Source: Danxiaibacter flavus
GTDB lineage: Bacteria; Bacteroidota; Bacteroidia; Chitinophagales; Chitinophagaceae
DNA length: 64,000 nucleotides
Assembly (NCBI RefSeq): GCF_041060425.1
Contig: NZ_JAULBC010000007.1
Location: 488,304-552,303, forward strand
Reading direction: 5' to 3'
Part shown: positions 51,690-59,981 of the stretch, piece by piece
How positions within the stretch are numbered: position 1 is the first letter of the stretch
How the letters are laid out: the number at the start of each line of letters is the position of its first letter
Notes under the pieces: generated by a model
Databases searched by the model: none
What the model was told of the DNA's origin: nothing
Seen by the model: the letters and a program-made list of their open reading frames with translations, nothing else
Position numbers and translations under genes: made by a program

Positions 51690-52448
51690 ATGAAAATCGG
51701 AGTCATTGGTGCCGGACAGATTGGTGGAACCTTGATACGACAGTATACAAAGGCTGGCCACAGTGTAAAAATGACTAACTCCACCGGAACCGAAAAGCTG
51801 AAAAATCTGGCAATGGAAACAGGAGCTTCGGCAGTTACACTGCCGGATGTGGTTACTGATGTTGACGTAATTGTTATATCCATCCCGCTGATCGCTATTC
51901 CAACGTTATCGAAAGAACTGTTCAATAATATTTCAGCAGGCACTGCTATAATTGACACTGGCAACTACTACCCTATCAGGGACGGCCGCATTGAAGATAT
52001 CGAGAATGGAATGCCCGAAAGTGTTTGGGTATCCAATCAAATTCAACAACCTGTAATTAAAGCTTACAACAATATTCTTGCTGGTTCTCTCGCCTGCTCT
52101 GGTCGTGCCAAAGGCGATCCTGCGCGTTTAGCGCTTCCTGTTTCGGGAGACAGCAAACAATCTAAAGACTTGGTAGCTACGCTTATTAATGACAGCGGCT
52201 TCGATCCTTTTGATTGTGGATCGCTTCAAGACTCATGGAGACAGCAGCCGGGAAGTCCTGTTTATTGCACCGACCTGACTTTACCGCAACTCGAAAAGTC
52301 CATAACAAAGGCCAAAAGGGAATTATTGCCTGAAAGACGGGAACTCGGATTAACTTTCATTATGAAGCACGATCCTGCCAAATGGATGGATTGGTGGAAA
52401 GATTTCGCTGAACACAACAGGGTGATCTATGAAAGTGAATTAACTTAG
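51690..52448 (+). CDS. NAD(P)-binding oxidoreductase, F420-dependent NADP reductase-like
   Basis: 252 aa. N-terminal Rossmann motif KIGVIGAGQIGGTLIRQYTKAGHSV with GxGxxG, VDVIVISIPLIAIPTLS, then IIDTGNYYPIRDG and VKAYNNILAGSL. C-terminal half FDCGSLQDSWRQQPGSPVYC resembles NADPH-dependent F420 reductase-like proteins of non-F420 organisms. Substrate unknown. Single gene. Confidence 0.82.
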   Translation: MKIGVIGAGQIGGTLIRQYTKAGHSVKMTNSTGTEKLKNLAMETGASAVTLPDVVTDVDVIVISIPLIAIPTLSKELFNNISAGTAIIDTGNYYPIRDGRIEDIENGMPESVWVSNQIQQPVIKAYNNILAGSLACSGRAKGDPARLALPVSGDSKQSKDLVATLINDSGFDPFDCGSLQDSWRQQPGSPVYCTDLTLPQLEKSITKAKRELLPERRELGLTFIMKHDPAKWMDWWKDFAEHNRVIYESELT

Positions 52449-52591
52449 TTGTTCATGCAGGCATGAAAGACCATTATCCGGACCTTCAGTGAAATGCATT
52501 TCAAATATTCAGTAGTCAAAGTAACCAGTGGCATGCCAGGTGACCTCAGCTTATTGAGGCATCATTCACAGAAAACAACGAACCACCAACA

Positions 52592-53029
52592 ATGAGGAAC
52601 AGAACCTGTGTCTTTAATATTAAAAATCCAATTTTGACCGGCTGCTTATTATTTGCCGCATGCTATTTACCCGGATGTAATAATGAGCCCAAGCAGAACA
52701 ATACCAGGAAACCTGTTGATTATATAAAGGCCATCCCCGGCATAAGCGACAGCATACCCGTCAAAATTGCTCAAAAAGGCGAAGTGCTTATCAGCTATTT
52801 GGACTGCTATATATGTCACAAAAAAGACGAAAGATCCGTTGGCCCGGCTTTTACTGACGTAGCAAAAAGATACCCTGCAAATAAAGTTTTTATTGAAATG
52901 CTTGCCCAAAAGGTAATCGTCGGAGGAAGCGGAGGCTGGGGTTCTGCTGTAATGGACGCACATCCCAAACTTTCTTTTGAAGATGCAAAAACGATGGTTA
53001 GCTATGTGCTGTCTCTAAAAAACAATTAG
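52592..53029 (+). CDS. c-type cytochrome, lipid-anchored
   Basis: 145 aa. Signal region ILTGCLLFAACYLPGC with a lipobox Cys. A class I cytochrome c domain follows: LDCYICHKKDERSVGPAF (CxxCH haem site near 70), then VIVGGSGGWGSAVMDAHP with the axial Met. The last helix is FEDAKTMVSYVLSL. Periplasmic electron transfer. Confidence 0.88.
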   Translation: MRNRTCVFNIKNPILTGCLLFAACYLPGCNNEPKQNNTRKPVDYIKAIPGISDSIPVKIAQKGEVLISYLDCYICHKKDERSVGPAFTDVAKRYPANKVFIEMLAQKVIVGGSGGWGSAVMDAHPKLSFEDAKTMVSYVLSLKNN

Positions 53030-53082
53030 CGGCAGGCACGCTTTGAATGTAAACTGCAAACTGACTAAAAAATATATAGTGT

Positions 53083-53448
53083 ATGCAAATAACTGGTTCT
53101 TCAAAAGATTGGGCATGGCCGGATGATCTTGATGCTTTAATTGCAGCGCCACAGTATCACAAACTCTTATTTGAAAATGATTTTGTACGCGTGTTAGACA
53201 CCTGCATTCGACCAGGGGAAACAACTCCAATTCATACGCATAGATACCCTGCTTCTTTATATGTTTTAAGCTGGTCTGATTTTTTGAGATTTGACGACAT
53301 GGGAAATGTGATTTTCGATTCAAGAACGCTTACCCAAACTCCTGAATCCGGATCGGCTCGTTGGACTGAATCGTTTGCTCCGCATGCTTTACAAAACATA
53401 GGGGTCCAGGATCTCCATATTATTAGTGTAGAACAAAAGAATCTTTAA
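53083..53448 (+). CDS. Cupin-like protein
   Basis: 121 aa. NDFVRVLDTCIRPGETTPIHTHRYPASLYVLSW carries the first cupin motif with HTH metal ligands, and FAPHALQNIGVQDLHIISVE the second. A small single-domain cupin, function unknown. It follows the cytochrome gene at 53 nt. Confidence 0.8.
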   Translation: MQITGSSKDWAWPDDLDALIAAPQYHKLLFENDFVRVLDTCIRPGETTPIHTHRYPASLYVLSWSDFLRFDDMGNVIFDSRTLTQTPESGSARWTESFAPHALQNIGVQDLHIISVEQKNL

Positions 53449-53503
53449 ATTATAAGCCTGCAATTAACAGAAGCCTTATAAAAGTTGGGACGCTTTATAT
53501 TTG

Positions 53504-54013
53504 ATGAACAACTCAAAAACTATATACATTCGTGCATTGGGACTATCCATTTTACTTTTCGTATCAGGGCATTTTCTGTTCTTAAGAACATTTATGTTTT
53601 TTGAGCCGCAAATTGATGGAATTACTTTTCAAATTATAGAACACAAATCAACAATAACCACCTCTACGGCTTTTTCATTATTACTTTTTTCTATTCCTAT
53701 TTTTATATTACTGACATGGCAAATTGCGCGAATTAATTCATTTAACAAAAGAGTAGCCTCGGTCTTATTGATGCTGACATTTATTGTTTTGGCTATTTTC
53801 GCAAGACACCAACAAGTAAAAACTTATTTTACAACTGTGGTGAAACCAGCTTTACTTACCCATGGAAAGGCAAGCATCATATATCCAATCGACCCGATAA
53901 ATTTTATCTATTATATGCTAGCCGGATTGATAACAGGTTGTTTGCTTGCTTTTGTCTTTTTCAAGCAAAGAAAGACAGGATTCAACCTTAGCAAGGAAGC
54001 AGGCCGGCAATAA
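53504..54013 (+). CDS. Hypothetical membrane protein
   Basis: 169 aa, four helices (ALGLSILLFVSGHFLFLRTF, AFSLLLFSIPIFILLTWQI, VASVLLMLTFIVLAIF, FIYYMLAGLITGCLLAFVFF). ATG at 53504, directly after a TTG. No family recognised. Confidence 0.6.
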   Translation: MNNSKTIYIRALGLSILLFVSGHFLFLRTFMFFEPQIDGITFQIIEHKSTITTSTAFSLLLFSIPIFILLTWQIARINSFNKRVASVLLMLTFIVLAIFARHQQVKTYFTTVVKPALLTHGKASIIYPIDPINFIYYMLAGLITGCLLAFVFFKQRKTGFNLSKEAGRQ

Positions 54014-54177
54014 ATCTTTATCATCTTTTATTCAAATCATCATTATCCTATTCAGGATTTGTATGTATTTTCATTGCGAGTCTTCATTAAGCATTTGCAA
54101 CATTGACTGATATTGCACCATTGTCACGCTGGCACAAATGCCGTACCGTTGGAACTCACTAATAACCAAAATTAACT

Positions 54178-55457
54178 ATGGCAAAAACACTGGCTGAGGG
54201 TCTAAAATCTGCATCAGTAGATTGGACTACCTTACACACGAAATATAATCCGTTACTCAATCTCGTACGGGAACTGATAGGAATTATTCCCAACTGCGAC
54301 CCCATCCTGGAAATATGGCAACCCGGCTTCCGAACATATAATTTACTTGTGCCGAACATGTTTAACCTGCCCAATACGCTTTTTGGCAGCAAGTCATTCA
54401 AGGCATCAATGGGCCTGGCCATGTATGCATCCAGCAAAGCCGCGTGCGCTTACTGTACAGCGCATACCTGTTCCTTTGCACTACGCAGGGGAGCCCGCGC
54501 TGAAGCCATAGCAGGTTTGAGAACGGCAAAAGAGCAGGCCGTGGTAACACTGGCTGAAAAGTTAGCTCAGATACCTTCCTCCTTAACAATAGCTGATGTT
54601 GAAGCAGTACGGCAATATTTTTCTCCGTCAGAAACTGAATGGTTGGTGTATTCCATAAGCATGATGGGTTTCTTAAACAAGTTCATGAATGCAATGGGAT
54701 AGAGCTGGAACAGGAAGCCATAAATGATACAGCTAATCTATTATCCGGAACAGGCTGGAAACCCGGACTGCATGCAGCAAACGGTTATGCCGTAACTAAT
54801 GCCAGCCTTCCTCCAAAGGATAACCTGTTTACTTATCTGCGGGTGGTCAGGCATGCGCCGGGCGCTGTGCGCTGGGAGAAAAAGTGGACCCGGAATGTTC
54901 CTTCAGATTACGCTGCAGCTGGTGAATACCTCAAACAACATACAGGTTATTCATTTCCCATTCTTAAACCGGTAAAAGAAAAGAGAGTAATACGCACATT
55001 AACCGTTACGCTGCGTGATAATTTAGATAAGGAGGCAACCGTAACCAGACTGAAAATGAAAATGTACGCCGGGCATATTTTTAGCGCCCTGGTACGAAAC
55101 GAGATCCTTTCCGCAGAAATCAGAAGTTTATCTGCCTATTGGACTCCGGAGCTGAATGATGAAAAGTTTACGCTGCTGGATAAAATCGCTCAAATGGAAA
55201 TTCCGGCTGATATTGCCGCTTGTAAAACTGCAATTCAGTCGCTTCAGCAACAGCTTTCACTGACTGAGAAAGAGGCCGCCACGCTCCTTTTGGCCGTAGC
55301 AGCATCACATAGTCCCGCACAAATTAACGATGCTGTTATCGAATTAACATTGGCGCATATGGAACCTGCGGCCGTAATAGAAATTATTGTATGGTTGTCT
55401 GTACTTCAGCTGCTGCACAGACTGAGCTGTTATTATAGTTTGATGAAAGCGTATTAG
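54178..55457 (+). pseudogene. AhpD/CMD-like protein, frameshifted
   Basis: Two overlapping frames read as one protein. Frame 1 (54178-54702) ends FLNKFMNAMG-stop; the other frame continues IELEQEAINDTANLLSGTGW to 55457. Adding one G to the GGG at 54696-54698 joins them into about 426 residues. The N-terminal part has KAACAYCTAHTCSFALRRGA, the CxxC...H active-site motif of AhpD/carboxymuconolactone decarboxylase proteins. The C-terminal part has the helical LTEKEAATLLLAVAASHSPAQIND block. Function might be peroxidase-like. The break is either a mutation or an assembly indel. Confidence 0.75.
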
Positions 55458-55640
55458 CAATATGAAAGGATACCTTTCTGTATAAATGCAATGCTGAATC
55501 AGGAATGTTAACATGATGACTCAATCGCGATGCACATTGAATAACTTGACAGTTGTTAGCTACTTTACATAAATAGATGTTGCAATATTGTTCTCTTTTT
55601 ATTAATTTGTATAGAGGCAAAAGCCTGAATTTAATTCGTC
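55458..55640. other. Intergenic region with probable promoter
   Basis: No ORF. TTATTAATTTGTATAG near 55600 is the only promoter-like part. No repeat. Confidence 0.3.
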
Positions 55641-56084
55641 ATGGCACTATCTGACTGGATACCGATCGTTGCGACAATTAAACATGCGTTGGCTGATCCT
55701 AAAGGGAGAAATGTTGCAGACTATACCTGTACTATGGACAAGACTGCATGTGGAACTGAATTTGAAGCGGTTACAATAAAAAAATGCCAGGATAATATCA
55801 AGATGCAAATGCTGCAATACATCGCTGATTTTTGTGGCGGAGGCATTGTTGATCAATATGCCGGTGGAGTTGTAAGTCTTACGTTGGCTGCGATTGTAGG
55901 TCTTATCTTGAAAAAGTTGATTGCGAAAAATGCGGCACAGGCCGCTATTAGTACTGCGGGTGGAGTAACCATAGTATTAGCAGTTGATGGCTTTGCAGAT
56001 CTGGCCATCACCATTAGAAAAATTAATCAAATAAAAGACGCGGCTGAAAAAGCCATGCAAACCTGTTGTTCCTGCCCCAAATAA
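55641..56084 (+). CDS. Cys-containing small protein with hydrophobic core
   Basis: 147 aa without a classical signal. N-terminal third with several Cys (CTMDKTACGTEFEAVTIKKC, FCGGG). Two hydrophobic Gly/Ala-rich helices follow (GGVVSLTLAAIVGLILKKLI and AQAAISTAGGVTIVLAVDGF), then a C-terminal CCSC. The composition resembles secreted pore-forming or bacteriocin-like proteins, but no such family is recognised. Confidence 0.5.
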   Translation: MALSDWIPIVATIKHALADPKGRNVADYTCTMDKTACGTEFEAVTIKKCQDNIKMQMLQYIADFCGGGIVDQYAGGVVSLTLAAIVGLILKKLIAKNAAQAAISTAGGVTIVLAVDGFADLAITIRKINQIKDAAEKAMQTCCSCPK

Positions 56085-56319
56085 TTTAAGACCAAGCAAA
56101 AAAAATGCGCTAGAAGCTAAGTTTCTACTGGGCATAATTAAGCACATTTTTAGCCTTTGTCAGCCTTGCTTTTCGACAACCCAAAGACCGGTGCATAGGC
56201 GGCCTGTAACCTCTATGGGTCATAATAAACAGTACCAGCGCCAACACAGTTCCAGTGTATTAATCAAGTCACTTTATAGTTACAGATGGGAAAAGATTTC
56301 TGTAATAAAAATTTCAAGT

Positions 56320-56430
56320 ATGAATTTGGATGCAGCATTGCGTGTAGTGTGCATTTCCTTTGTGATTTACTTTTGGCTGATGTGTTCAGAATTGATGGGA
56401 AACGAGTGGGACATGTTTGAAATAGATTAG
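56320..56430 (+). CDS. Possible 36-aa membrane peptide
   Basis: MNLDAALRVVCISFVIYFWL followed by an acidic tail (MGNEWDMFEID). One membrane helix. It has an ATG, but nothing else distinguishes it from chance. Confidence 0.25.
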   Translation: MNLDAALRVVCISFVIYFWLMCSELMGNEWDMFEID

Positions 56431-56513
56431 CAATAATTTTTAATTGTCAGAAACGCAACGCAAACAAGTTCGTTTGGCAAAATAATTTACATTTGTTGAC
56501 AACCTTTAAACTT

Positions 56514-57005
56514 ATGGGGCTTTTACTACTACTGATTTATTTTTCATTGACCCTTCCATTGTTTTCACAAAAATCTTATGACTCCACTAAATTAAATACA
56601 TGTGCCAGAAACACTATCTCCCGGATAGTTAACGACCCAAGACATACTATGGACCAATCCGAATTGTATAATGATTTTAAGCTTTTGCAAAAGCAGGTTA
56701 GTACAGCGGAATTAGAGGAAATGGTCAATCACCCGAACGCTCTTATAAGGGTAACAGCATTTAATTTCTTATTGGATTCAGGATATCCCAAATTTGTGGA
56801 CATTCTTGAAGAACACATTCACGATACGGCTGAAGTATCCCTTCAATCGGGATGCATAATAACAACGCTACCTGTCATCCAGGCAATGCTCTTTAACATT
56901 TCAACGAACAACGCGTGGATTGGCGCGTTCGAATTTACTAAGGCTGATATGGATCGTGTAGCTCGAATATCTGACCGTGCATTCGGTCGTAAACAAGAAC
57001 CTTAG
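56514..57005 (+). CDS. Secreted hypothetical protein
   Basis: 163 aa. ATG at 56514 gives the signal MGLLLLLIYFSLTLPLFSQ; the TTG-initiated extension at 56493 is unnecessary. The mature part has HEAT-like helices (NPLYNDF-type LLQKQVSTAELEEMVNHPNALIRVTAFNFLLDSGYPKFVDILEEHI region), suggesting a small alpha-solenoid. Confidence 0.55.
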   Translation: MGLLLLLIYFSLTLPLFSQKSYDSTKLNTCARNTISRIVNDPRHTMDQSELYNDFKLLQKQVSTAELEEMVNHPNALIRVTAFNFLLDSGYPKFVDILEEHIHDTAEVSLQSGCIITTLPVIQAMLFNISTNNAWIGAFEFTKADMDRVARISDRAFGRKQEP

Positions 57006-57063
57006 CTTTTATTTTTAAAGATCTTAGAGCACTGGTTTAACCTTTATAAATTACATCTTACTC

Positions 57064-57921
57064 ATGCTTACTATTGTTTTTCATTTGCAAGCGCAAGCCA
57101 GCTGGCGCCATTCCATAAAATTATTTGGCACAGCTATCACTATACTATTTTGCACGAGCGCTTTCGCGCAACTCAACAAGCCAGTCGGAACATGGATAAA
57201 CGATGACATGGAGGCGATATTTATAGATAGTGTTAGGGACGAAAACTATCTTACAAATGCTGATTTCCGGGAAGAACCTTTTAAGCTTGTTATCATAAAA
57301 GATACGCTAAGTTTTCAGCAACGATACACGTCATCTAAAACGAATTTCAAAGTTAAGTATGTGGATAGGTATGATTTTAAAGTTGATCAACAGTCTGACT
57401 CAATCCTTGTGCTAAGGCCCGTTTCGGAACCATCAAAGAACTTCTTTTTGGGGAAGGAAGTGCTTACATTTAAGAAGCAGGAAACAACCGTTGACAAAAG
57501 CATTCAATTTCAAAAACTTGTATTTCACACAACAACCTGTCATGGCACGTGTAATGCCTATCATATGGAATTAAACAATTCCAGGCATTTTAAACTGTAT
57601 GCCGAGACAGTTTACGATCAAGATTCTTTTAGAACAGATAGCTTAGATCAAGGTTATTTTACGGGAAAAGTTACAGATACACTCTACCATAAATTAATTG
57701 CAGCTTTACAAACATCTAACCTTAAAACGCTAAGAATGAAAAATGAATTTTGTTGTGACGCACCAATTATTACGATGATTATTTATTTTAACGGTCAACG
57801 GAAATATTTCAAATCTATGTCACCACCAATAGTGGCAAATAATCTAATTAATACACTTTACGAAATTTGCAAACAAAACAGAGGCACAAAAACAAATAAG
57901 AAATTTATGTTTGAAGAATAG
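57064..57921 (+). CDS. Secreted DUF6438-type protein
   Basis: 285 aa. Long N terminus with a hydrophobic helix (IKLFGTAITILFCTSAFAQ) ending in a cleavage site at about 36. The first half is a lipocalin-like 'GTWINDDMEAIFID' domain. The second half carries the DUF6438 pattern: LVFHTTTCHGTCNAYHMEL, GYFTGKVTD, NEFCCDAPIITMIIYFNGQRKYF with paired Cys. Function unknown. Confidence 0.75.
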   Translation: MLTIVFHLQAQASWRHSIKLFGTAITILFCTSAFAQLNKPVGTWINDDMEAIFIDSVRDENYLTNADFREEPFKLVIIKDTLSFQQRYTSSKTNFKVKYVDRYDFKVDQQSDSILVLRPVSEPSKNFFLGKEVLTFKKQETTVDKSIQFQKLVFHTTTCHGTCNAYHMELNNSRHFKLYAETVYDQDSFRTDSLDQGYFTGKVTDTLYHKLIAALQTSNLKTLRMKNEFCCDAPIITMIIYFNGQRKYFKSMSPPIVANNLINTLYEICKQNRGTKTNKKFMFEE

Positions 57922-57956
57922 CCTGGCATTCACATCACCTGCTAAATCAACAAATC

Positions 57957-58373
57957 ATGAAATCCATCAAAGACGTTCGTGACGAATCAGGTATTCGAAT
58001 CGAAGGTATCCAACCCATTCTTTCTGTCAAAGACATGAGCGCAAGCCGGTCATTCTACAAAGGTATTCTTGGTTTCGAAGAGGCAGAATGGGGAACAGAT
58101 GATTTTACAAGTATGAATCGCGAAAATGCGGGAATCTATCTATGCAAGGGAGCACAAGGCAATCCGGGAACCTGGATTTGGATTGGCTTTGATGGAGATA
58201 TCTCCACGTTTTATGAAACACTTAAGTCCAAAGGAGTAACAATCAGAATGAAGCCTACCAATTTCTCCTGGGCAATGGAAATGCATGTAGAAGATCCGGA
58301 TGGACATGTTCTTCGATTTGGAACTGACCCGAATAATGATATGCCATTTGTGGATGGAGCGCCGGGTGCGTAA
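57957..58373 (+). CDS. VOC superfamily protein (glyoxalase/bleomycin-resistance fold)
   Basis: 138 aa. GIQPILSVKDMSASRSFYKGILGFEEAEW and NFSWAMEMHVEDPDGHVLRFGTDP are the two VOC modules with the terminal metal-ligand Glu/His region. Single gene, last of the rightward island. Confidence 0.87.
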   Translation: MKSIKDVRDESGIRIEGIQPILSVKDMSASRSFYKGILGFEEAEWGTDDFTSMNRENAGIYLCKGAQGNPGTWIWIGFDGDISTFYETLKSKGVTIRMKPTNFSWAMEMHVEDPDGHVLRFGTDPNNDMPFVDGAPGA

Positions 58374-58747
58374 GTTTAGCGGCAATTTTTTTAGTTAATG
58401 TTCCCCGCCAATAACAGATCTATGGATTACGTTATTAGCAGATCGTAATTTGTTTTGCAAGATTTGAATATATTCTCTGTGAAGCTCAGTATTTTCTCTG
58501 TGGGTCTCCGTGTGACCATATTTTCTGTTTCACAGAGGAAAAGCCGAAGTAAACACGGCGCTTCACAGAGGCTGGCAAATTGAATCTGTCGTCTCATTTT
58601 TGATGGTGTACTCCTTATACATCCGGCGCGGGCGATACGATCTGATAAATGGTATTACCCTTTGGCTTAAGCATAATAACAGGGATTTGTTACCCGGATT
58701 AAATTGAATAATTTCAAATCCCAAATTTCAAATCTCAAATCAATACC
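58374..58747. repeat. Intergenic word repeats (CTCTGTGAAGC and CAAATCTCAAATC families)
   Basis: TCTCTGTGAAGCTCAG, TCTCTGTGGGTCTCCGTG and TTTCACAGAGG form a diffuse repeat (58475-58575). ATTTCAAATCTCAAATC words precede the ATG, the reverse orientation of the family seen after the stop at 4170. No gene. Confidence 0.6.
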
Positions 58748-59104
58748 ATGCTTACAGACATCAATCCCAAACTGCCAATGCGTGACAAGGCTGCGACAAG
58801 AGATTTTTATGTAAACAAGCTCGAGTTCCGTGAATTTGGGAGCGCAGATTATGATGGCTATTTAATGGTCGAGAAAGACAATATCCAGCTCCACTTCTTT
58901 GAGTTTAAAGAACTCGATCCGAAAGAGAATTATGGACAGGTTTACATCCGCACAGATCAAATTGATCAGTTATATCAGAGGATGCTTGACAAGCAATTAA
59001 GCATCCATCCAAACGGGCATTTGCAAACAAAGCCATGGGGCCAAAGAGAATTTTCGATGCTTGATCCGGATAATAATTTGTTGACTTTTGGACAAGCGAT
59101 TTAA
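58748..59104 (+). CDS. VOC superfamily protein (bleomycin-resistance-like)
   Basis: 118 aa. INPKLPMRDKAATRDFYVNKLEFREFG, IQLHFFEFKELDPKENYGQVYIRT and WGQREFSMLDPDNNLLTFGQ. Matches small proteins of the bleomycin-resistance VOC branch; real substrate unknown. Stop TAA followed at once by TTGACAGTTGAAAATTG words. Confidence 0.87.
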   Translation: MLTDINPKLPMRDKAATRDFYVNKLEFREFGSADYDGYLMVEKDNIQLHFFEFKELDPKENYGQVYIRTDQIDQLYQRMLDKQLSIHPNGHLQTKPWGQREFSMLDPDNNLLTFGQAI

Positions 59105-59290
59105 TTGACAGTTGAAAATTGACAATTGAAAATGAGGAGGAAAGTCAAGGCCACGTTTTGAAAATAAAAATACAGTTACACGGAGATCCACGGAGAAGAC
59201 ACTGAGCTTCACAGAGATCTGAAGTAACAGGCCTGCAACACAACACGCAGCCTGTTGCCATTTTCACGATTCACCATTCACTATTGACGC
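59105..59290. repeat. Intergenic word repeats
   Basis: TTGACAGTTGAAAATTGACA words, then ACACGGAGATCCACGGAGAA and CTTCACAGAG words. No gene. Confidence 0.7.
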
Positions 59291-59321
59291 AAAAAAGGCC
59301 GACTCACCGTCGACCTTTTTC
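59291..59321 (-). terminator. Terminator of the thrS-infC operon
   Basis: Stem AAAAAGG(t)CGAC / GTCG(g)CCTTTTT on the minus strand, loop GGTGA, 20 nt after the infC stop. Nearly symmetric, so it may also stop rightward transcription. Confidence 0.8.
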
Positions 59322-59339
59322 TATTAAGATAGAATAATC

Positions 59340-59924
59340 TTACTTAGCTGTTGCTGCTTTTTTCGAGCCCTTAGGCGCAAACATAACCAGCATTCTCTTG
59401 CCTTCCATTTTAGGTAATCCTTCCAACACACCTACGTCAGCCAGGCGCTCAGCAAATTTCAATAATAAAAGCTGGCCCCTGTCCTGGAACATGATCGCAC
59501 GTCCTTTAAACTGAACATATGCTTTCACTTTGTTGCCGTCTTTCAAAAACTTCTCAGCGTGCTTGGCTTTGAAATCAAAGTCATGATCATCAGTGCCCGG
59601 CGTAAAGCGGATCTCTTTAACCTCGCTTTGCTTGGCATTGGCTTTCATTTCTTTTTCCTTACGTTTTTTCTCGTATAGGAATTTTTTATAATCGATCACT
59701 TTACAAACCGGAGGATCTGCATTTGGAGAAATTTCCACCAGATCCATCTCCTGGTCCTGTGCTATACGTAATGCTTCCTGTGTAGGATAAATACCAACTG
59801 TTACATTCTCCCCTACCAATCGCACCTGCGGTACACGTATTTTCTCATTTATGCGATGTTCTGGTTCGGGTTGTCTGTTAAACCTGGGGTTAAAACGCCC
59901 ACCTGTTCTGTTTGGTAATGCCAT
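59340..59924 (-). CDS. infC: Translation initiation factor IF-3
   Basis: 194 aa. N-terminal domain HRINEKIRVPQVRLVGENVTVGIYPTQEALRIAQDQEMDLVEISPNADPPVCKVIDYKKFLYE, then the C-domain VKEIRFTPGTDDHDFDFKAKHAEKFLKDGNKVKAYVQFKGRAI and the MLVMFAPKGSKK tail. Starts with ATG rather than the rare AUU used in enterobacteria. 57 nt downstream of thrS on the same strand, one operon. Confidence 0.97.
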   Translation of the reverse strand: MALPNRTGGRFNPRFNRQPEPEHRINEKIRVPQVRLVGENVTVGIYPTQEALRIAQDQEMDLVEISPNADPPVCKVIDYKKFLYEKKRKEKEMKANAKQSEVKEIRFTPGTDDHDFDFKAKHAEKFLKDGNKVKAYVQFKGRAIMFQDRGQLLLLKFAERLADVGVLEGLPKMEGKRMLVMFAPKGSKKAATAK

Positions 59925-59981
59925 TAATTGTTTTTTGGTTAATTGATTTTTTATTTAGGCTTATAAAGATAAAAAAATGTT

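Noticed and set aside
51593..51778. 61-residue frame overlapping the oxidoreductase start
   Set aside because: Overlaps the well-supported Rossmann-fold gene in another frame.
20235..58373. Prophage
   Set aside because: No capsid, portal, terminase, tail or integrase genes; the island is made of small single genes and short elements.
57957..59104. Bleomycin resistance genes
   Set aside because: VOC fold alone does not show drug binding; kept as VOC proteins.
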